Assembly: GCF_021044425.1 (NCBI RefSeq)
Contig: NZ_JAJNEC010000008.1
Coordinates: 124,001 to 188,000 of the forward strand
Source of the DNA: Niabella pedocola
GTDB taxonomy: Bacteria > Bacteroidota > Bacteroidia > Chitinophagales > Chitinophagaceae
Reading direction: 5' to 3'
DNA length: 64,000 nt
Below, one piece after another: positions 42,753 to 51,144 of the stretch. Position 1 is the first letter of the stretch; every line of letters starts with the position of its first letter. The translations under genes were made by a program, and so were the position numbers. The notes below the pieces were generated by a model that was not told where the DNA came from, searched no databases, and was given only the letters and a program-made list of their open reading frames with translations.

Positions 42753-43964
42753 TTATTTTGAAGCCTGGGCCTGGGTGGTTACTACCTGCCCGTCGTATAA
42801 ACTCTGGAACCCTTCGGTGATCAGCTGATCCCCATCGGCCAGTCCGGATTTGATCTCCAGTTTATCGCGGTACAGTTCACCCACTACTACTCTTTTTTTA
42901 CGGGCCACCAGGTTATTACCTTCTTTTACCGCTACCAGTACAAATTTTCCTTCTTCATCGCTTTGCAGGGTATTTACCGGTACGGTAATGGCATCATTTG
43001 AGCTGTAATCCTGGATCTGTACTTTTGCCAGCTGATTGGCCCGGATGGACGGATCCTGCGGTACTGCTGCCTCTACATAAAAAGAGCGCGTTGTAGGATC
43101 GATCAGTTTGCTAACCACACTTGCCTTGGCTGCAATTTCTTTGTTACCGGCATCGGGCAAGGTAATCTTCAGCGGACTGCCCACCTTGATGCGATCAATA
43201 TAGGTTTCTGGTACATTTACAACCAACCGTAACACCGATGTATTTACAATCGAGATCTGCGGAACGGCTCCTGCCATACCTACAAAGGCCTCGCCTACTT
43301 TTACATTTACCTGGTCAATTACCCCGCTGATATCTGCCTTTACATTGGTATAGCTCAGCTGTTCACGGGCCTGTTGTATCTGTGCCTCGGCCGCACGCAG
43401 CTGGCTGGTTAATGCATCCACGTTTGTTTTGGCCTGGATCACCTGGATCTCCGCGCCGATATTGTTTGCCCACAGGTTTTGCTGACGCTCATACGTGGTT
43501 TGCGCCAGCTTCAGCTGTGCCTTGATCTGGCCGGTTTGCTGTTCTGCCGCAATCACCTGCTGGCGTTGTACAGCATCATCCAGTTTGGCCAGTGTTTGCC
43601 CTTTGCCTACACGGTCGCCCTGCTTCACATAAATGGCCCGCACAACGCCCCCCATTCCTTTAGGTGCTACATAGGCGCTGTTCTTGGCATCGATCTTACC
43701 CTGTAAATCTATATAATGATCAAAAGCATTGCTGCCAACAGGCTGTATGCTTACAAATTTCGCCTTAACAGTATTGGGTTCCAGCTTTCCCAGCTCTGCC
43801 TCTAATTTTGCCAGTTCATCATTGTTCTTTTTCTGCTCGGCTTTTAATTTCTCAATTTTGGCTTTCAGATCGCCAGCCTTTCCCTTCTCCTTTCCGCCTC
43901 CGCAAGAGTAAAGCACCAGTGCAAAAGCAGTGATCGTTAATGTGGTTTTTAAAACGCTGTGCAT
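42753..43964 (-). CDS. RND periplasmic adaptor (HlyD/AcrA family) lipoprotein
   Basis: This 403-residue membrane fusion protein links the pump to the outer membrane channel. The lipobox ends at C21 (LVLYSC). A lysine- and glutamate-rich coiled coil (residues about 30-65) precedes the barrel-sandwich region with GKIDAKNSAYVAPKGMGGV and the hairpin around residues 115-200. The lipoyl-like second half contains ADISGVIDQVNVKVGEAF. It starts 27 bp after tolC and ends 47 bp before the RND gene. The coiled coil between the lipid anchor and the barrel is longer than in AcrA and may act as a periplasmic spacer. Confidence 0.92.
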   Translation of the reverse strand: MHSVLKTTLTITAFALVLYSCGGGKEKGKAGDLKAKIEKLKAEQKKNNDELAKLEAELGKLEPNTVKAKFVSIQPVGSNAFDHYIDLQGKIDAKNSAYVAPKGMGGVVRAIYVKQGDRVGKGQTLAKLDDAVQRQQVIAAEQQTGQIKAQLKLAQTTYERQQNLWANNIGAEIQVIQAKTNVDALTSQLRAAEAQIQQAREQLSYTNVKADISGVIDQVNVKVGEAFVGMAGAVPQISIVNTSVLRLVVNVPETYIDRIKVGSPLKITLPDAGNKEIAAKASVVSKLIDPTTRSFYVEAAVPQDPSIRANQLAKVQIQDYSSNDAITVPVNTLQSDEEGKFVLVAVKEGNNLVARKKRVVVGELYRDKLEIKSGLADGDQLITEGFQSLYDGQVVTTQAQASK

Positions 43965-43991
43965 AAAATATAGTATTAAATAGTTTGGATG

Positions 43992-45365
43992 TTAAAATTT
44001 ACCAATGGCCTTCAGGAAGTCCACTTTTGCCACAACGGCATTGTACAGGGCATTGTAGTAATTGGTTTGGGCCGATTGTAACTGTACCCTTGCGTTATCA
44101 ATTTCGATCTGACTGCCGGTACCCATTTCATATTTCTTCTTGGTTTGCTGGTATACGTTTTCGGCCAGTTTCATATTCTGCTTCTGGTAGTCCATATCTG
44201 CAATGGCAGATTTGAAAGAGTTTACCGAAGATTTCCGCTCCTGGTCAATCGTTAACTTAAGCGCCTCGATCTGATTTTCTGTTTGCTGCAATTTAATTTT
44301 AGCCTGTGCGATACGGGCATTTGTTGCAAAACCATTAAAAATAGGTATGCTCAGGTTAAGCGATATGGAACTCACCGGGTACCATTCTGCCGTGCCATTA
44401 AACATTTTAGAGAATCTGTTCGTTTGGGTCATATAATCCAAGGAGCCGCCAACCGAAACAGTGGGTATCTTACTGTATTTGTACCGCTGCACTTCCAGTT
44501 CACCCAGTCTTTTACCCAATAACGCCGTCTGGAAATCTTTTCGCTGGCCATAATCAAATTCTGCAACGGCCTCCACGATTCCTTCCTTCAGCTGTTCGTC
44601 CGTCAACTCATCAGTCAGTACCAATTCTTCCTGCATGGGCATTCCCATTAATACCTTTAAACCCAGGTATCCGTTACTAACCGAATTCAGCACCTGGTTT
44701 TTTTGCGATTTCAGATTGGCCAGCTGCACATCCAGTTTATCGATGTCCAGCTTTTCGGCAAATCCGTTATCATACATGATTTTGGTGTCATTCCTGTTTT
44801 TCTGCACCAGGGCCAGGTTGGAATCAATCAGCGCAACCTGTGTTTTGCTTACCACCAGTTGATAATAAACCTTGGCGATGTTCTGACGTATCTGATCAAC
44901 GGTTACTTCCGAGGTCTTCGCTTTATAATCAATCAGCGTTTTCCGTGCCTGCAGGCCGGTAAACACCTGCCCGTCAAAAAGAAGCTGCGATAAAGAAACG
45001 CCGGCCATGCTGCTCCATGGTGCGGAAAAAAGCGATGCCGAAACATACGTATCCTGCTTTAAAGGAGTGGAATCGCCCGATAAAAAGTTAGGGACGCCTG
45101 CAGGAAGAAATATTTTGGAGATCTTTACGTTATCAGTAATGCCTGCCCGTCCACTGATCTGCGGATACGCATTACCCGTAACCTCCCGGTTCACCTGCTG
45201 TTGCAAACTAATATCCAGTAGGGCATTTTTCACCTGCACATTGTGCTTTTGTCCATATTCCAATGCCTGCTGCAATGTAAAATAATGGGTGCTGTCCTGC
45301 GCAATGCCAGAGCCCGCTATCATCAGCCCCATGATGGCCATTACCATCAGCCTAATCTTTTGCAT
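43992..45365 (-). CDS. TolC-family outer membrane efflux protein
   Basis: This 457-residue outer membrane factor has a signal peptide ending at GSGIAQ (about residue 22). Two internal repeats of long coiled-coil helices and strands follow, with ALEYGQKHNVQVKNALLDI near the start and ENVYQQTKKKYEMGTGSQIE near residue 405. It forms the outer channel of the tripartite pump. The start overlaps the tetR end by 14 bp, so expression is tied to the repressor. The C-terminal VVAKVDFLKAIGKF is typical. Confidence 0.92.
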   Translation of the reverse strand: MQKIRLMVMAIMGLMIAGSGIAQDSTHYFTLQQALEYGQKHNVQVKNALLDISLQQQVNREVTGNAYPQISGRAGITDNVKISKIFLPAGVPNFLSGDSTPLKQDTYVSASLFSAPWSSMAGVSLSQLLFDGQVFTGLQARKTLIDYKAKTSEVTVDQIRQNIAKVYYQLVVSKTQVALIDSNLALVQKNRNDTKIMYDNGFAEKLDIDKLDVQLANLKSQKNQVLNSVSNGYLGLKVLMGMPMQEELVLTDELTDEQLKEGIVEAVAEFDYGQRKDFQTALLGKRLGELEVQRYKYSKIPTVSVGGSLDYMTQTNRFSKMFNGTAEWYPVSSISLNLSIPIFNGFATNARIAQAKIKLQQTENQIEALKLTIDQERKSSVNSFKSAIADMDYQKQNMKLAENVYQQTKKKYEMGTGSQIEIDNARVQLQSAQTNYYNALYNAVVAKVDFLKAIGKF

Positions 45366-45996
45366 CTGAATTATTTTTTGGTTTATGTTTTTTATACTTT
45401 TCGATTAATTTCAATCCCTTGGGGGTTGCCATTCCGTGCAGGAAAAAATAAAACACCTCCTGCTGTATCAGGAACATGCCCTCCTTTACCTTACTATAAA
45501 ACTCCGGCATAAAGAGGATATCAATGCTTCCAACCCGGAACTGGGCAATGATATCGATATCAAAATCATCCCGGTACAGCCCTTCCTCAATCCCCCATTT
45601 TATATTGGCAACGATCACATCGTAAATGAATTCGTTCTTATAATCCAGGAACTTCCGGTAAGCCCGGGGATGATACTTCTTAAGATCGTTTATCAATACC
45701 GGGTTCATATTCCTGAACAGTTCAGAGGTTTGCTCAATGGCCAGGAATCCTTCGTGCACTGCATTGTCGGCGATCTGGTGATAGGTTTTACACTGGAGGC
45801 AATTATCAGACAGCGCCTTTTCAATTGCATCGCCTACGAGTTGATCCTTATCCGTATAATACTGGTAGATCGTCTTTTTGCTGCTTCCAACCGCGGATGC
45901 AATATCATCCATGCTTACGCTCCGGGCACCATACCGCATAAATAATTGCAATGCCTGGTTCCGGATATGCACCTTATGTTCGTTTTCGTCTTCCAT
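45352..45996 (-). CDS. TetR-family repressor of the efflux operon
   Basis: This 214-residue regulator has an N-terminal helix-turn-helix at about residues 25-50 (SVSMDDIASAVGSSKKTIYQ, followed by YYTDKDQLV). The helical C-terminal domain binds an unknown ligand and includes a CLQC motif and a long YHPRAYRKFLDYKNE segment. The frame opens at 46056, but the ATG at 45996 leaves the large palindrome at 46008-46049 outside the gene as its operator. It is the first gene of tetR-tolC-hlyD-RND, so it probably represses itself and the pump. Confidence 0.85.
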   Translation of the reverse strand: MEDENEHKVHIRNQALQLFMRYGARSVSMDDIASAVGSSKKTIYQYYTDKDQLVGDAIEKALSDNCLQCKTYHQIADNAVHEGFLAIEQTSELFRNMNPVLINDLKKYHPRAYRKFLDYKNEFIYDVIVANIKWGIEEGLYRDDFDIDIIAQFRVGSIDILFMPEFYSKVKEGMFLIQQEVFYFFLHGMATPKGLKLIEKYKKHKPKNNSDAKD

Positions 45997-46007
45997 GTTG
46001 CGGTGCG

Positions 46008-46049
46008 AAACTATGGAAACTTTTTCAACTTTTAAAGTTTCCATAGTTT
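46008..46049. promoter_or_regulatory. TetR operator: 16-bp inverted repeat
   Basis: AAACTATGGAAACTTT (46008-46023) and AAAGTTTCCATAGTTT (46034-46049) are perfect inverted arms around a 10-nt centre. The repeat ends 11 bp before the chosen tetR start. A TTG-N19-TAAAAGTTG arrangement on the minus strand overlaps the repeat and could be the promoter, although TAAAAGTTG is a poor -7 match. The arms are probably bound by two TetR dimers or one wide dimer. Confidence 0.75.
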
Positions 46050-46177
46050 TTTTCAAAAAACTTAACCGAAGTTATCATTCCGGTTATTCCGGTTACTGTG
46101 CATACCGGTGAACGGCATTTTTTTGCCGGTAAACCGCCTAAAAGCACAACTCAACCGGACTTACTGTTAAAAACTTT

Positions 46178-46185
46178 TATTTTTG
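46178..46185 (+). promoter_or_regulatory. -7 box for the DUF502 gene
   Basis: TATTTTTG, followed by CCGG, matches TAnnTTTG and lies only 9 bp before the ATG at 46195. The transcript would be nearly leaderless, which supports this ATG over a TTG at 46183 that lies within the box. Confidence 0.55.
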
Positions 46186-46194
46186 CCGGATATC

Positions 46195-46827
46195 ATGGCT
46201 ACAGCGAAGTATAAAAAAGAAGACCGCCTGGTGAGGAAATTATTCCGCTATTTTCTCCAGGGCCTGATCATACTGGCCCCCATCACCATTACGATCTATA
46301 TCCTGTACCAGCTTTTTAACTGGGTAGATAACCTGCTGCGCCCGGTAATGGTGATACCCGGATTGGGTTTTTTGACCATCATCCTGTTTATCCTGTTCAT
46401 CGGCTGGATCAGCAGTTCGCTGATCATGGAAGCGGTGATCAGCTTTTTTGATCACTGGCTGGAACGCACGCCCGGCATTAAACTGCTGTATACCTCCATA
46501 AAGGATTTTTTTCGCGCCTTTGCCGGTGATAAAAAAAAGTTCACCAAACCCGTGCTGGCAAATATCTTCGACCGGGATATCTGGATCGTGGGCTTTATCA
46601 CCGATGAAGAAATGACCAAATTCAATATGGGCGCCGATATGGTGGGCGTTTATGTACCCCAGGCCTATAATTTTGCCGGGCAGCTGTACATCCTGCCCCG
46701 GAACCGGGTACAACTCATTGATGCGATCACTCCCGGAGATGCCATGAAGTATACCGTAACCGGCGGTGTGGTGGAAATGGAACAGCATCCTCCTGCCCGC
46801 AGCGCGCCGGATAACACAGAATCATAA
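46195..46827 (+). CDS. DUF502 family membrane protein
   Basis: This 210-residue inner-membrane protein has two transmembrane helices, near residues 22-42 (LQGLIILAPITITIYILY) and 62-82 (FLTIILFILFIGWISSS). A conserved cytoplasmic or periplasmic domain follows with RTPGIKLLYTSIKDFF near residue 97 and VGVYVPQAYNFAGQLYILPR near residue 152. That set is typical of DUF502, whose function is not established. The charged C terminus ends ARSAPDNTES. The DUF1015 gene follows after 16 bp. Confidence 0.85.
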   Translation: MATAKYKKEDRLVRKLFRYFLQGLIILAPITITIYILYQLFNWVDNLLRPVMVIPGLGFLTIILFILFIGWISSSLIMEAVISFFDHWLERTPGIKLLYTSIKDFFRAFAGDKKKFTKPVLANIFDRDIWIVGFITDEEMTKFNMGADMVGVYVPQAYNFAGQLYILPRNRVQLIDAITPGDAMKYTVTGGVVEMEQHPPARSAPDNTES

Positions 46828-46843
46828 ACCAGCGATAACGATT

Positions 46844-48064
46844 ATGTCAATCATCAAACCCTTTGCCGCCCTAAGACCCCAAAAAGCCCTGGCTTCCAGG
46901 GTTGCCTCCCGCCCCTATGATGTACTGAGCAGTGAAGAAGCCCGGGAAGCTGTGCGGGATAATCCTTATTCATTTCTGCATATTACAAAAGCAGAAGTGG
47001 ATCTGCCGCCGGATGTGGACCTGCACAGCCCGGCAGTTTATGAAAAAGCAAAAGCAAACCTGTCTGCCTTTCAACAACAGGGCATCCTGTTCCGCGAGGC
47101 TACCGCCTGTTATTATATTTACCAGCTGGTAATGGATGGCCGCAGTCAAACCGGACTGGTGGCTGCATCCGCCGTATCGGATTATGAAAACGGCCGCATC
47201 AAAAAGCACGAGTTCACCCGCCCGGAAAAGGAACAGGACCGCATCGATCATATGAAGTTCATCAACGCCCAAACAGGCAAAGTATTTCTTGCCTATGCCA
47301 ACGTAACGGAGCTGGATGTACTGATCAGCAACTGGAAAAACGAGCACCAGCCGGAATATGATTTTGTAGCAGCCGATGGTATCCGCCATACGGTGTGGGT
47401 GGTAAACGCCGCACCGGTAATAGAACAGATCACAACACTGTTCCGGGAACAGGTTCCCGCTACCTATATCGCCGACGGGCACCACCGCGCCGCTTCTGCC
47501 GCAAAAGTGCACCAGGCCCTGCCGGCAAGCAGCGAGGCCGCATATTTTCTTACCGTTATTTTTCCTGCGGCGGAACTGACCATCCTGGATTATAACCGGG
47601 TGGTAACAGACCTCAACGGGCACACAACCGGGGAGTTTATTGCTGCCCTGCATGAAGATTTTGAGATCACCGCTTCTGAAACTGCGGTAAAACCAGCTCA
47701 GCTGCATGAATTCGGAATGTACCTGGAAGGCAAATGGTACCTGCTGCGAAGCCGGCCCGGCTCCTATACAGAAGATCCGATCGGCATCCTGGACGTATCG
47801 ATCCTGGCCGAAAACATCCTGGATAAGCTGCTTGATATAAAGGATCAGCGTACCGACCGGCGTATCGATTTTGTAGGCGGGATCCGGGGAATCGGGGAAC
47901 TTGAAAAACGAGTGAACAGCGGGGAAATGAAAGTAGCCTTCAGCCTCTACCCCGTTACCATCCAGCAATTATTTGAAATTGCTGATAGCGGGAACGTAAT
48001 GCCACCCAAAAGTACCTGGTTCGAACCCAAGCTGAGGGATGGATTGATGACGCATTTGTTGTAA
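46844..48064 (+). CDS. DUF1015 family protein
   Basis: This 406-residue soluble protein belongs to DUF1015. It has SIIKPFAALRPQKALASRVA near the N terminus, the FTRPEKEQDRIDHM block near residue 125, ADGHHRAAS near residue 210 and FVGGIRGIGELE near residue 347. It ends FEPKLRDGLMTHLL. The family is widespread and the conserved histidines suggest metal or phosphate chemistry, but I cannot name the reaction. The frame extends upstream to 46766, inside the DUF502 gene; the ATG at 46844 starts with the family's typical sequence. It is probably co-transcribed with the DUF502 gene. Confidence 0.85.
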   Translation: MSIIKPFAALRPQKALASRVASRPYDVLSSEEAREAVRDNPYSFLHITKAEVDLPPDVDLHSPAVYEKAKANLSAFQQQGILFREATACYYIYQLVMDGRSQTGLVAASAVSDYENGRIKKHEFTRPEKEQDRIDHMKFINAQTGKVFLAYANVTELDVLISNWKNEHQPEYDFVAADGIRHTVWVVNAAPVIEQITTLFREQVPATYIADGHHRAASAAKVHQALPASSEAAYFLTVIFPAAELTILDYNRVVTDLNGHTTGEFIAALHEDFEITASETAVKPAQLHEFGMYLEGKWYLLRSRPGSYTEDPIGILDVSILAENILDKLLDIKDQRTDRRIDFVGGIRGIGELEKRVNSGEMKVAFSLYPVTIQQLFEIADSGNVMPPKSTWFEPKLRDGLMTHLL

Positions 48065-48118
48065 TCGTTTCAGGGTTGACGTTTAAGGTGCAGATCCAGC
48101 TGAGCCGGTATGCAACAG

Positions 48119-48181
48119 CACCATCCGGAATAACCGTTCGAACAGATCAACATGTACAGAAGGCTCACACACCATCCGGAA
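48119..48181. repeat. 12-bp direct repeat upstream of lepB-like gene
   Basis: CACCATCCGGAA occurs at 48119-48130 and again at 48170-48181, 51 bp apart start to start. Both copies lie in the 185-bp gap between the DUF1015 and signal-peptidase-like genes. Possible paired regulator sites, or chance. No other element was seen in this gap. Confidence 0.4.
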
Positions 48182-48249
48182 GTTTACGTATTTTTAATAC
48201 CCCTGGGAATTGAACGCGAACTAAACACTTTATTGAAACAAACTGCAAA

Positions 48250-49158
48250 ATGGAACAGATCACAGACAAGCAACCTATGCTAAAACCCAGGAACACTTCT
48301 ATTGCTTTTTTCCTTTCCCTGTTGTTTCCCGGGCTCGGGCAGATTTATAACGGGCAACCCAAAAAAGGATTTTTTTTCTTTGGCCTGCAGCTGCTTATTC
48401 CCTTCCTGTTTGGCATTACCGGGTGGCCGCTTTTTTTTTATGGGCTCCTGCTTTTGGTGGTCATTGTCCTGGGATTAAGAATCTATATTATTCTTGATAG
48501 TGTAAAGCACGCCCGGCGCCAGAAAGCGTACATGCTGAAACCATATAATACCTGGTATTGCTATCTGGCATTTATAGCTGCCGCCTCTATCACATTCCAT
48601 TTTTATGACATCAGCGCCGTTATTGGGATACAGAGTTTTAAAATCCCCTCCGATCCCAATGAACCGACCGTCCGGCGGGGAGATTTTATTGTAGTGGATG
48701 CAAACGCATACAAAAATAGGCCTCCGGATTATGGGGATATCATCGTTTTTACACATGCAGATGGTCAGAAGTATACATACCGCATTGTTGGATTACCCAA
48801 TGACAAGCTAACGTTAAAAGGAAATATTGTAACCGTAAATGGAAGGTCCGGCAAAACAGCTTATATGAAAGATGCCTGGTTTAACGGCATACCGGTTATT
48901 GAAACAGAAGAAACACTTCCTAACGGCCATAAACATCAGCTTTACTTGCTTAAAGAGCCGTCGGATACCGGCATGCCAGATATCGCCAATATCACCGTTC
49001 CTCCCGACAGTTATTATGTTTTAGGCGATAACCGCGACTATGCGGCAGACAGCAGATACAAAGGATTTGTAAAACGAACGAGTATTAAGGGACGGATCAT
49101 TTACAGTTACTGGGGAAAAGATGCAACAAGAATCAATCTGGACTTTAGAAAAATATAA
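48250..49158 (+). CDS. Signal peptidase I-like protein, probably inactive
   Basis: This 302-residue S26-fold protein has an unusual N-terminal membrane domain with three or four helices (FFLSLLFPGLGQIYNGQPKK at about 19-38 and onward). A periplasmic peptidase-like domain begins near residue 125. Its box B reads FKIPSDPNEPTV, where active enzymes have PSxSMxPT; the serine position is P136. Box D reads TYRIVGLPND, where the general-base lysine is Y177, and the histidine of the eukaryotic type is also absent. Box E (GDNRDYAADSRYKGFV) is intact. The fold is clear but catalysis is unlikely. Its stop overlaps the next gene as TAATG. Confidence 0.85.
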   Translation: MEQITDKQPMLKPRNTSIAFFLSLLFPGLGQIYNGQPKKGFFFFGLQLLIPFLFGITGWPLFFYGLLLLVVIVLGLRIYIILDSVKHARRQKAYMLKPYNTWYCYLAFIAAASITFHFYDISAVIGIQSFKIPSDPNEPTVRRGDFIVVDANAYKNRPPDYGDIIVFTHADGQKYTYRIVGLPNDKLTLKGNIVTVNGRSGKTAYMKDAWFNGIPVIETEETLPNGHKHQLYLLKEPSDTGMPDIANITVPPDSYYVLGDNRDYAADSRYKGFVKRTSIKGRIIYSYWGKDATRINLDFRKI

Positions 49159-49895
49159 TGCCTGTGTATACGCTCATGAAACCGCACCTGTTCCTGTTAC
49201 TATTATTTACCTGCAGCTGTCTGGCACAACAAAAGAGAAAAGCGATTAAGCCCAATCATTCCCCGAAAATGGTGAATCATATACCGAATAGCACGCTACC
49301 AGATGTTGAAATAGTGGAAACATTTACAGACAGTATAAACGTCGGAGAAAAGGGCCGTAACAGCATTCGCATTATTAAATACCGTGTTTTTGACGATACG
49401 TACCTGATCATCAAATTTTATATAAAACAGGCAGGACAATGGCTGCTTCAAAACACGTATCAATATGAAACAAATGCATCAATGGGATTGCAGCCAGACA
49501 TCCGCGATTTTAATAATGATCAGCTGAATGACATCACCATTATTGCTGCTACCGCTGCCAGGGGGGCTAACGAAGTCAGGAGGCTCTTTATTTATGATGC
49601 GCAGGCAAAACAATTGGTGTCCATAGTCAACGCTGAAGACTATCCCAATATGCGCTATAATCCTGAACTTGATTGTATCGATGCTTTCCTGGTACACGGC
49701 GGATCGTCAACCATATTTGCAAAAATCAAAGGCGATAGTCTGAAAACATTTGCAAGTGTTCATAATGACCTTTACAGAACGGTATATAAAATCGATGCGG
49801 ATGGCAATGAACAGTTGATCAGAAAAGACACCATAATAACCCCTGATGATATCTACATCCGGTATAAAAACTTCGATCCTTTAAGAGAATATTAA
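49158..49895 (+). CDS. Secreted protein of unknown function
   Basis: This predicted exported protein of 245 residues has a hydrophobic signal (HLFLLLLFTCSCLAQ). An alternative ATG at 49176 would remove six residues and give a more usual signal peptide. The mature part is probably beta-rich and contains DIRDFNNDQLNDITIIAA, similar to the calcium-binding FG-GAP/VCBS-type loop seen in XAC2610-like and related proteins. I cannot assign a function. The start overlaps the stop of the peptidase-like gene (TAATG), so the two products are likely made in equal amounts and may act together. Confidence 0.75.
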   Translation: MPVYTLMKPHLFLLLLFTCSCLAQQKRKAIKPNHSPKMVNHIPNSTLPDVEIVETFTDSINVGEKGRNSIRIIKYRVFDDTYLIIKFYIKQAGQWLLQNTYQYETNASMGLQPDIRDFNNDQLNDITIIAATAARGANEVRRLFIYDAQAKQLVSIVNAEDYPNMRYNPELDCIDAFLVHGGSSTIFAKIKGDSLKTFASVHNDLYRTVYKIDADGNEQLIRKDTIITPDDIYIRYKNFDPLREY

Positions 49896-49950
49896 AAAAT
49901 AAAAGCAGGCTACTACCACCCTTTACGCTATTTTTACGTCCTGTAAGAGC

Positions 49951-49987
49951 GCTTTCGGCTTATTTTTTGCTAAATAAGCCAGAAAGC
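49951..49987. repeat. Hairpin upstream of the TPR gene
   Basis: GCTTTCGGCTTATTT (49951-49965) pairs with AAATAAGCC plus GAAAGC (49972-49987) with one bulged A, giving a 15-bp stem and 6-nt loop. There is no T run after it on the plus strand. It lies 41 bp before the TPR start codon, where it may stabilise the mRNA or act as a weak terminator for the preceding gene. Confidence 0.65.
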
Positions 49988-50027
49988 AATAAAATACACT
50001 GTTTATCAGTTACTTAAAATATCGAAA

Positions 50028-51044
50028 ATGAAGCAAATCTTTACCGCGGGCCTTTTTTTAATGGGAACCGTTATGGCATTCGGGCAGGATCAGATTGCGA
50101 GCATGCGCGAAAATGCACGGAAATTTATGATGGCTGGCGATATGGAAAACGCCCTCCTGGTGTTGAATAAAGCAGCACAGACAGACAAGAACAATATTGA
50201 AGTTCAAAAAGACCTGGCACTGGCCTATTATTACAAAAAGGACTATGCCAAAGGGCTGGAAATCATCAAACCCCTGGTGGTTTCCGAAAGCGCTGATGTA
50301 GCTACCTACCAGCTTGCCGGTACTCTTTACCGCGGAACAGATAACGGAAAAGAAGCGGAGAAGATCTACAAAACAGCCATCGAAAAATATCCCAAACAGG
50401 GGCCCCTTTACAGCGAGTACGGAGAAGTGCTGGAAGTGATGAAAAATGGCGGCGCTGCCATCAATATGTGGGAAAAGGGAATGGAAATGGCGCCCTCCTA
50501 CAGCGGTAACTACTACAATGCTGCCGTGTATTATTATAAACTACCGGAAGGAAAGATCTGGTCCATCCTGTACGGAGAGATCTATGCCAATATGGAAAGC
50601 CTGAATCCTAAATCCGCCAATATCAAAAAAATGGTGCTGGACGCCTATAAGGACCTGTTCTCGGGCAATCTTTCCCAAACAGCTGCTACTACAAAAAATC
50701 CTTTTGCCAAGGCGGTTCTGGAAACATTTGGCCGCCAATCCGGCATTACAGCCCAGGGACTCACTCCCGAAACCCTGGCCATGATCCGCACCCGTTTTGT
50801 GCTGGACTGGATCAACAACTACAATAAAAAGTTCCCCTATCGCTTGTTTGAATACCATCAGCAACTGATGCGGGACGGTATTTTTGATGCCTACAACCAG
50901 TGGATGTTTGGCCCTGCAAACAATCAGTCTGCCTTTGAAACATGGGCGAACGCCAACAAGGCCGTATACGACAAGTTTACCGAGTTTCATAAATCAAGGA
51001 TCTTCAAAATGCCGGCGGGGCAGGTTTACTCAAACCGGAAATAA
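50028..51044 (+). CDS. Periplasmic TPR protein
   Basis: This 338-residue exported protein has a signal peptide ending at MAFGQ (residue about 20). The next 130 residues are tetratricopeptide repeats (ARKFMMAGDMENALLVLNKA, VQKDLALAYYYKKDYAKGLE, YKTAIEKYPKQGPLYSEYGE). A helical C-terminal domain without known motifs follows. Such proteins are usually scaffolds or adaptors in the periplasm. It has its own start preceded by the hairpin at 49951-49987 and is followed by a terminator. The specific partner is not visible. Confidence 0.8.
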   Translation: MKQIFTAGLFLMGTVMAFGQDQIASMRENARKFMMAGDMENALLVLNKAAQTDKNNIEVQKDLALAYYYKKDYAKGLEIIKPLVVSESADVATYQLAGTLYRGTDNGKEAEKIYKTAIEKYPKQGPLYSEYGEVLEVMKNGGAAINMWEKGMEMAPSYSGNYYNAAVYYYKLPEGKIWSILYGEIYANMESLNPKSANIKKMVLDAYKDLFSGNLSQTAATTKNPFAKAVLETFGRQSGITAQGLTPETLAMIRTRFVLDWINNYNKKFPYRLFEYHQQLMRDGIFDAYNQWMFGPANNQSAFETWANANKAVYDKFTEFHKSRIFKMPAGQVYSNRK

Positions 51045-51067
51045 TCCTTTCCTATAATCGTATGTAC

Positions 51068-51096
51068 AACCACTTCCTCATCGGAGTGGTTTTTTA
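51068..51096 (+). terminator. Terminator after the TPR gene
   Basis: AACCACTTC and GGAGTGGTT form a 9-bp stem with one wobble pair, followed by five or more T residues. It lies 24 bp after the TPR stop codon. Confidence 0.85.
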
Positions 51097-51144
51097 TTTG
51101 GTAGTTTTTTCTTAATTTGTATATCAGAATTTAAATAACAGCTC

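Noticed and set aside
46970..47968. 332-codon minus-strand frame opposite the DUF1015 gene
   Set aside because: Cysteine-, tyrosine- and glycine-rich sequence without motifs; the plus-strand DUF1015 protein is complete.
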